Shown here in pieces: positions 1 through 3,879 of a stretch of 5,204 nt of DNA. This DNA comes from Candidatus Kaiserbacteria bacterium RIFCSPLOWO2_01_FULL_54_20 (GTDB taxonomy: Bacteria > Patescibacteriota > Minisyncoccia > Phycocordibacterales > UBA2100): NCBI GenBank assembly GCA_001783355.1, contig MFMA01000048.1, positions 1 to 5,204 of the forward strand, in the 5' to 3' direction. Made by a program: the position numbers and the translations under genes. How positions within the stretch are numbered: the first letter of the stretch is position 1; each line of letters begins with the position of its first letter. Below the pieces are notes generated by a model. The model worked only from the letters and a program-made list of their open reading frames with translations. It was not told where the DNA came from and did no database searches.

Positions 1-7
1 CCCAAAT

Positions 8-43
8 ATCTATTCTAGTGTTTTGCAAAATACTAGAATAGAT
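8..43. promoter_or_regulatory. Near-perfect 36-bp palindrome overlapping the 3' end of arsR
   Basis: The centre lies between 25 and 26, with 17 of 18 base pairs symmetric; the single break is G20 against T31. The inner 28 bp (12-39) differ from the inner 28 bp of the upstream palindrome (317-344) at one base only. The outer 4 bp of each arm differ between copies (ATCT/AGAT here, AACA/TGTT there) yet each stays symmetric. The minus-strand second half encodes the last six residues and stop of arsR. It is probably a second binding site of the same protein, possibly serving the next gene to the left, which is outside the window. Confidence 0.65.
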
Positions 44-300
44 TCTGCACGAAACGTGAGCTTGTGGCGCACATTGTTCCCCTCGTTGCGTTTCAGGATG
101 AGACCGGCGATTGCCATCTTGCGCAGGTGGTCGGACGCATTCTCGTACCCAATGTTGAGCCGTTCCGAGATATCCTCCACCGAGAGTTCTGGATTCTTGT
201 GTAACAAGTTTAAGATTTCCAAACGGCGATGATTTGCAAAACCTTTCACGACTCTTTCTAGCCGCCGGTAGTTAGTTGGATTGTTATTTGCGTCCTCCAT
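10..300 (-). CDS. ArsR-type winged helix-turn-helix transcriptional regulator
   Basis: 96 residues forming a minimal winged helix: helix around 10-23, FANHRRLEILNLL (21-33), HTH with LSVEDISERLNI (39-50) and recognition helix about 52-63 (YENASDHLRKM), then a beta wing 66-82 (GLILKRNEGNNVRHKLT) and a short C-terminal helix. Such proteins normally bind DNA as dimers at palindromic operators. The classical metal site (ELCVCD-like) is absent; the only Cys is C92 near the end, so the inducer is unknown and need not be a metal. Perfect or near-perfect 36-bp palindromes lie directly upstream of the start and over the stop; the last codons (F-C-K-T-L-E-stop) form one arm of the second one. The ATG at 298-300 is 6 nt from a -10-like TAGAAT, with only GGGG as a possible ribosome site. 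Autoregulation is inferred from the palindrome's position. Anything controlled downstream is outside the window. Confidence 0.9.
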   Translation of the reverse strand: MEDANNNPTNYRRLERVVKGFANHRRLEILNLLHKNPELSVEDISERLNIGYENASDHLRKMAIAGLILKRNEGNNVRHKLTFRAESILVFCKTLE

Positions 301-306
301 ATCCCC

Positions 307-334
307 ATTCTAAACAATTCTAGTATTTTGCAAA
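307..334 (-). promoter_or_regulatory. Possible sigma70-type promoter of arsR
   Basis: On the minus strand TTTGCA (329-334, 4 of 6 to TTGACA) is separated by 16 bp from TAGAAT (307-312, 5 of 6 to TATAAT). The expected start of transcription, about 7 nt past the -10, falls on the A of the arsR ATG at 300, so the message would be leaderless. The -35 box is at the centre of the 36-bp palindrome. This is a pattern match only. Confidence 0.4.
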
Positions 335-348
335 ATACTAGAATTGTT
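313..348. promoter_or_regulatory. Perfect 36-bp palindrome upstream of arsR (probable operator)
   Basis: Both 18-nt halves match exactly around a centre between 330 and 331; the left half reads AACAATTCTAGTATTTTG. It fills most of the 47-bp gap between comM and arsR, begins at the comM stop codon on the minus strand, and covers the -35 and spacer of the proposed arsR promoter. A dimeric ArsR protein bound here would block transcription of its own gene, which is the usual arrangement for the family. As RNA it would form a 16-bp A/U-rich hairpin with a UGCA loop, but no U-tract follows, so a terminator role for comM is less likely. Confidence 0.75.
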
Positions 349-1913
349 CATAACTCGCGGGCTCGGTACTGCAGCGCTTCAAGCATGTGGGCGGGCTCAA
401 TCGTGTCGCTTCCCGCGAGGTCGGCGACAGTACGGGCGAGCTTGATGGTGCGGTGGTATCCGCGCGGGGAGAGTTTGAGGGAACGGGCGGCGCCGATGAG
501 CGCCTCTTCGGCTTTCGGGGAGAGTTGCGCCAGAGATTCAATCTGCTTCGCTTTCATATCTGCGTTCGTGGAGATACCCTTCATATTCTTGAAACGTTCG
601 TTCTGACGTATACGCGCAGCAAGAATATTTTTTCGCAAAGCCTCTGTTTCACCGGCATCCTTCCTCTTGCGCATCGCCATGGCTTCGGGCGCGATGTCGC
701 CGACCGAAACCCACATATCAATTCTATCGGCGACAGGGCCGGAAATTTTGCGCCGGTATTTTTCTACAAGGTGCGGCATGCATTCGCAGCGGGAGGTTCC
801 CCAAAATCCGCAGGGGCAGGGATTGAGTGCGGCAATCAGCATAAAGTTTGCTGGAAAAACTGACGAGCCCTTGGCGCGCGAAATGGAAACCACCTTGTCC
901 TCCAGAGGTTCACGCAGTGCTTGCACGACATCGCGATGAAATTCCGGAAATTCGTCCAGAAATAAAACGCCCCTGTGCGCGAGCGTTACTTCTCCGGGGC
1001 GCGGGGAGGACCCACCGCCGATTAAAGATGCGTACGAAGAAGTGTGGTGTGGGCTTCTAAATGGCGCGCGGACAATCGCGCGCCCTTCCGATGTTCCCGC
1101 GAGCGAATGAATCATCGTCACCTCAATTATTTCTTCCAAAGAAAGCTCCGGCAGAAGCGCGGTCGCGGCGCGCGCGAGCATTGTTTTGCCTGTACCCGGC
1201 GGGCCGTAGAGCGCGATATTGTGCCGGCCTGCCAAAGCGATTTCCAATCCGCGCTTCGCGCTTTTTTGCTCGCGTATGTCGTCAAAAATCGGCCCCTCTA
1301 TTTCGGTTTCATTTTTGCGCGAATTTTCTTTCTTTATGTAGGGCGCGATGAGTCTCTTACCATGCAAATGTTCAACAAGCTCTTTGAGCGTGCCGACTCC
1401 GAAGAGCGTGATGCCGGAGACAAGAGAAGCTTCTCCCAAGTTTTCTTCCGGCAGGAAAAATTCTTTGAGGCCTTTGTTGCGCACAGCGATTGCGATTGAT
1501 AGCGCGCCGAGGATTCCGCGCACTTCCCCATCGAGGGCCATCTCTCCGGCGAATAATTTGCCCGCGGGATTAAATTTCACCTGTTCCGAAGCGAGCATAA
1601 AAGAAAGCGCCATCGGCAAATCAAAAGCCCCGCCCTCTTTTTTCAGAGTTGCGGGAGCGAGAGAAACGACTATCTTTTTGTTGCTTCTCTTAGGCGATTC
1701 AAATCCGCTATTTTTTATTGCTGATGCGATTCTATCCTTTGCTTCTTCCACTGATTTATCGGGAAGCCCGACGATTGAGAAGGAGTGCAGGCCTTTCGTG
1801 ATGTCTGTTTCAACAGAGACGATATGCGCGCGCGGGAGTGCTGGTTGCGCGCCAAACAACCGCGCGAAGCCCGAAGCAATTTTTTGTTTGTTTCCCCCGT
1901 TAGAAGCAACCAT
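348..1913 (-). CDS. comM: ComM/YifB-family Mg-chelatase-like AAA+ ATPase
   Basis: 521 residues, close to the usual ~500. ComM is a hexameric AAA+ helicase that promotes branch migration during natural transformation; the name Mg chelatase reflects homology only. Domains in order: N-terminal ChlI-like domain about 20-190 (SFSIVGLPDKSVEEAKDRI at 44-62, GGAFDLPMAL at 94-103), a charged linker 191-208, the AAA+ core about 209-410 with Walker A GPPGTGKT at 237-244, FRSPHHTSS at 285-293, Walker B VLFLDE at 316-321, the Cys cluster CPCG..C.C at 366-378, and SGPVADRIDM at 391-400, then a C-terminal helical domain about 425-521 (LSPRGYHRTIKLARTVADL). All motifs look intact. ATG 1911-1913 is the first possible start, since an in-frame TGA lies at 1923-1925; the first ~12 residues seem an extension. 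The TGA stop shares its first base with the palindrome at 313-348. CPR genomes often keep competence genes, which fits. Confidence 0.96.
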   Translation of the reverse strand: MVASNGGNKQKIASGFARLFGAQPALPRAHIVSVETDITKGLHSFSIVGLPDKSVEEAKDRIASAIKNSGFESPKRSNKKIVVSLAPATLKKEGGAFDLPMALSFMLASEQVKFNPAGKLFAGEMALDGEVRGILGALSIAIAVRNKGLKEFFLPEENLGEASLVSGITLFGVGTLKELVEHLHGKRLIAPYIKKENSRKNETEIEGPIFDDIREQKSAKRGLEIALAGRHNIALYGPPGTGKTMLARAATALLPELSLEEIIEVTMIHSLAGTSEGRAIVRAPFRSPHHTSSYASLIGGGSSPRPGEVTLAHRGVLFLDEFPEFHRDVVQALREPLEDKVVSISRAKGSSVFPANFMLIAALNPCPCGFWGTSRCECMPHLVEKYRRKISGPVADRIDMWVSVGDIAPEAMAMRKRKDAGETEALRKNILAARIRQNERFKNMKGISTNADMKAKQIESLAQLSPKAEEALIGAARSLKLSPRGYHRTIKLARTVADLAGSDTIEPAHMLEALQYRAREL

Positions 1914-1971
1914 AATCTTCGTTCACGACCCCGTATATTCTCGTTAGTAACTAATATAGCTTCTAACGGGG
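1895..1971. repeat. 13-bp inverted repeat spanning the comM start
   Basis: CCCCGTTAGAAGC at 1895-1907 and its exact reverse complement at 1959-1971 are separated by 51 bp. One arm is codons 3 to 7 of comM, the other is in the intergenic region. The interval contains a smaller inverted repeat, TATATT at 1934-1939 with AATATA at 1953-1958, and a second CCCCGT at 1929-1934 that could compete for the intergenic arm. It may be a paired operator or, in read-through RNA, a fold enclosing the start codon. Confidence 0.6.
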
Positions 1972-1980
1972 CGAGGTCAT
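1953..1980 (-). promoter_or_regulatory. Possible sigma70-type promoter of comM
   Basis: On the minus strand ATGACC (1975-1980, 4 of 6 to TTGACA) precedes TATATT (1953-1958, 5 of 6 to TATAAT) with a 16-bp spacer. Transcription would start near 1946, leaving a leader of about 33 nt before the ATG at 1913. The spacer contains one arm (1959-1971) of the 13-bp inverted repeat described separately. Read-through from the DksA-like gene is also possible, since no terminator is seen between them. Confidence 0.4.
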
Positions 1981-1995
1981 GAGGAAGGTGTGAGA

Positions 1996-2364
1996 TTACT
2001 TGCTGTGCACTACGCACGTACGCGCTGCCGGATTAGCACGCAGTCTCTTTAGGGGAATCGGCTCTTCGCAGTTTTCGCAAACACCGTAAGTTCCCTTTTC
2101 CATGTTATTAAGCGCGGCTGCGACTTCCTTGTACCTTTTCTCAAGCTCTTCTACTAAAGGCACGTTTGTTGCAAGCTCTTCCATCTGGTCCGCCGCATCA
2201 TTCGGGTCGGCTTCCTCGCCCACGAGGCCGCCAGTCGTTCCCTGCCAGTCGCTACTTTCCGGAATCGCCCGTCCATGCGAAGCAAGATCTTCTTCAAGTG
2301 ATGCAAGTTCTGCATCAAGCGCCGCTCGTAAGTCGTTCAATTCTTCTGCATTAAGGTGTGCCAT
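1996..2364 (-). CDS. DksA/TraR-family zinc-finger protein (RNA polymerase-binding regulator)
   Basis: 122 residues. DksA-family proteins enter the secondary channel of RNA polymerase and change promoter responses, often with ppGpp. The N-terminal helix (about 4-30) and a second helix (about 56-88) would form the coiled coil. The tip region contains D53-P-N-D56-A-A58, matching the D-x-x-D-x-A tip that DksA needs for activity. The C-terminal finger is C96-x2-C99-x17-C117-x2-H120, so the fourth ligand is His rather than Cys. The protein ends two residues after the finger, lacking the C-terminal helix of E. coli DksA (151 residues). It starts at ATG 2362-2364 with no Shine-Dalgarno; a -10-like TATTAT lies only 8 nt upstream. 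It is separated from the membrane-protein gene by 141 bp and from comM by 82 bp, so it may be its own unit. Family assignment is firm; whether it acts as DksA or another paralogue cannot be told. Confidence 0.92.
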   Translation of the reverse strand: MAHLNAEELNDLRAALDAELASLEEDLASHGRAIPESSDWQGTTGGLVGEEADPNDAADQMEELATNVPLVEELEKRYKEVAAALNNMEKGTYGVCENCEEPIPLKRLRANPAARTCVVHSK

Positions 2365-2372
2365 GTAGCGAC

Positions 2373-2401
2373 ATAATACACGAGCGAGCCAAAGGTGGCT
2401 A
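2373..2401 (-). promoter_or_regulatory. Possible promoter of the DksA-like gene
   Basis: On the minus strand TAGCCA (2396-2401, 4 of 6 to TTGACA) lies 17 bp before TATTAT (2373-2378, 5 of 6 to TATAAT). Transcription would start near 2366, only about 2 nt before the ATG at 2362-2364. This agrees with the lack of any Shine-Dalgarno. It is a pattern match only. Confidence 0.35.
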
Positions 2402-2403
2402 GC

Positions 2404-2464
2404 TGATTTCTTCCACCGCTAGGTGTGCGTAATCTTGCACACATGCTTATTGTTGAAGAAATCA
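2404..2464 (-). other. Compound inverted repeat (hairpin) between the membrane-protein gene and the DksA-like gene
   Basis: Outer arms of 10 bp (TGATTTCTTC at 2404-2413 and GAAGAAATCA at 2455-2464) enclose an inner 6-bp stem (GTGTGC 2423-2428, GCACAC 2437-2442) with an 8-nt loop. A competing stem, GGTGG 2394-2398 with CCACC 2413-2417, shares its arm. No U-tract follows on either strand, so it is not a standard intrinsic terminator. It could slow polymerase, end the pnp operon with help from Rho, or protect the 3' end. The rest of the 141-bp gap (2365-2505) holds only the possible promoter. Confidence 0.45.
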
Positions 2465-2505
2465 CCCCAAAAATGAGCACATTTTCGGAGCCGCGTTTCC
2501 GCAAA

Positions 2506-3879
2506 TTATAACTGCCGGCTCGCGCGAAGGCGACTCAACGCCTCCGTGAATGAGTATGGACTTTCCGAGATGATGAGTATAGTGCGCGTCGGGAACGAAT
2601 ACATCAATTGGATGGCGCCCGAGTCGTCTTTGAGCACGCGCGCGTCATAATTATTAATTAAAGTGTCCCCGAACTTCCTGTCCACGAAAAGTCCGTTTTC
2701 ATCCACAATTCGGGGAGGAGTAAAAGAAAATATCGGCGAAAGGTCTCCGCTCATGGATGGTTCCCACGCAAGCATTCCGGCAAATGCGCGCTCGTACGAT
2801 GTGACAGGTATTATGAGGACAGGAGATAGTTTTTCTGCTGTCCGATGGAGTCCGAGGAAAAAATCGCCGCGGAAAGAACGAATTAATTCCGGCGTTGCCT
2901 GTGCCTCCAAGGCAACCAGGAAATCTCCGATGCTTTGAGCTTGTTCTCTAGCCGTGCCGTTTTCATTCGTTTGTGGCGACGTCGGCACGATGCGGATGAT
3001 GGTGCCCGGCGGAATATTTGAAACGCTGCGCGTTTGTGCTACCAGCGTGCGTTTCAGATCATCTCCCGTTCGTGTTTCTTGCGGGAGTGCGAAAGTGTTT
3101 TCAGCAAATATAAGAGAGGGAGTAGCAACAGACTGTGCACTCCCAGTGTTTCGCTGCAAAACTAATTTCACGCCCCAAAAGGTAGCGAGGGAAAGCGCAA
3201 CAAAAATTACGGTGACAAATGCGAAGCCGATTACTTTGCGCGAGCGCACATTGTCGGCCGGGAGATGCGGGCTAGCCAGATGTTCCTGTCCCTTCTTTTT
3301 CTCCGACTCCAAGGCCACTGCGCGCACGAGCGACATTTTCTTGTCGTGCACGACCTTCTGCAAATCGTCTTTCAGTGTATGAACGGACGTAACGGAAGAC
3401 GGCTTTTCCTCTTGTGTGCCTACGTTCTGGCGCGGTGCTTGCGCGGGTGTTTCCGCCGGACGGGGTAATGTTTCAGTACCTCTCGCTTCTTTTTCCGGTG
3501 TAGGTGGAACCGCAAGCGGAGACGGAAGTACGGTCGGTTTGGCTTGTTCCCCGCTCATTTTGAGCGTTATCCGCTCCGGAAGTTTTATCTTCCCAATGAT
3601 GCGGGCTATATCTTCGCGCAGAGGTTTTGGTTCTGGCACCTCTGCCACTGGTGGAATGGTTTTCTCCGTGGCGTCGGAAGGAACGCCAGTTTCTACCGCA
3701 GGGGCTGTTGGAGTCTGTGACAGCGTTTGAACAGGCGGCGCAGGCGGGACAAGAATCGGAGGAACAGCGGCCGCTGGAGGGGCGGCTGCGATATCGGGTG
3801 CGGCTCCAGAAATAGCCGGCGCGGGATTAGATCCGGTGGCGGGGCTTGCCGTGATGTCTGTCGGATTCGTTTCGTCCAT
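2506..3879 (-). CDS. Uncharacterised single-pass membrane protein with Pro/Ala-rich N-terminus
   Basis: 457 residues of unknown function. Residues 1-85 are low-complexity Pro/Ala/Thr with no Lys or Arg before K73. A short ordered segment around 87-110 (IIGKIKLPERITLK) is followed by another Pro-rich linker to about 160, then an amphipathic charged stretch 167-198 (HTLKDDLQKVVHDKK). One hydrophobic helix spans about 216-241, preceded by NVRSRK, so by the positive-inside rule the N-terminus is cytoplasmic and residues 242-457 are outside. The external part looks globular; its most distinctive pieces are FAGMLAWEPSMSGDL (366-380) and VLKDDSGAIQLMYSFPTRTI (415-434). From memory this layout and the C-terminal motifs resemble hypothetical proteins common in Parcubacteria; I know no assigned function. 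The ATG at 3877-3879 lies inside pnp; no strong Shine-Dalgarno is visible (AAGG about 14 nt upstream), and the next in-frame ATG is codon 108. Co-transcription with pnp is inferred from the overlap. Confidence 0.85.
   Translation of the reverse strand: MDETNPTDITASPATGSNPAPAISGAAPDIAAAPPAAAVPPILVPPAPPVQTLSQTPTAPAVETGVPSDATEKTIPPVAEVPEPKPLREDIARIIGKIKLPERITLKMSGEQAKPTVLPSPLAVPPTPEKEARGTETLPRPAETPAQAPRQNVGTQEEKPSSVTSVHTLKDDLQKVVHDKKMSLVRAVALESEKKKGQEHLASPHLPADNVRSRKVIGFAFVTVIFVALSLATFWGVKLVLQRNTGSAQSVATPSLIFAENTFALPQETRTGDDLKRTLVAQTRSVSNIPPGTIIRIVPTSPQTNENGTAREQAQSIGDFLVALEAQATPELIRSFRGDFFLGLHRTAEKLSPVLIIPVTSYERAFAGMLAWEPSMSGDLSPIFSFTPPRIVDENGLFVDRKFGDTLINNYDARVLKDDSGAIQLMYSFPTRTILIISESPYSFTEALSRLRASRQL

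Noticed and set aside
313..348. Palindrome as an intrinsic terminator of comM
   Set aside because: The stem is A/T-rich and no run of T follows on the minus strand. Its near copy at the other end of arsR and its overlap with the proposed promoter fit an operator better.
387..863. 158-codon open frame on the plus strand
   Set aside because: It is antisense to the C-terminal part of comM, with no recognisable motif or independent signals.
1348..1947. 199-codon open frame on the plus strand
   Set aside because: It lies opposite comM, whose motifs are intact. Its product is Ser/Pro/Arg-rich with no domain, as expected for an antisense shadow in GC-rich codons.
3768..3779. CAGCGGCCGCTG palindrome within the membrane-protein gene
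   Set aside because: It falls in Ala/Pro codons of the low-complexity N-terminus; GC-rich repeats of such codons make short palindromes by chance.
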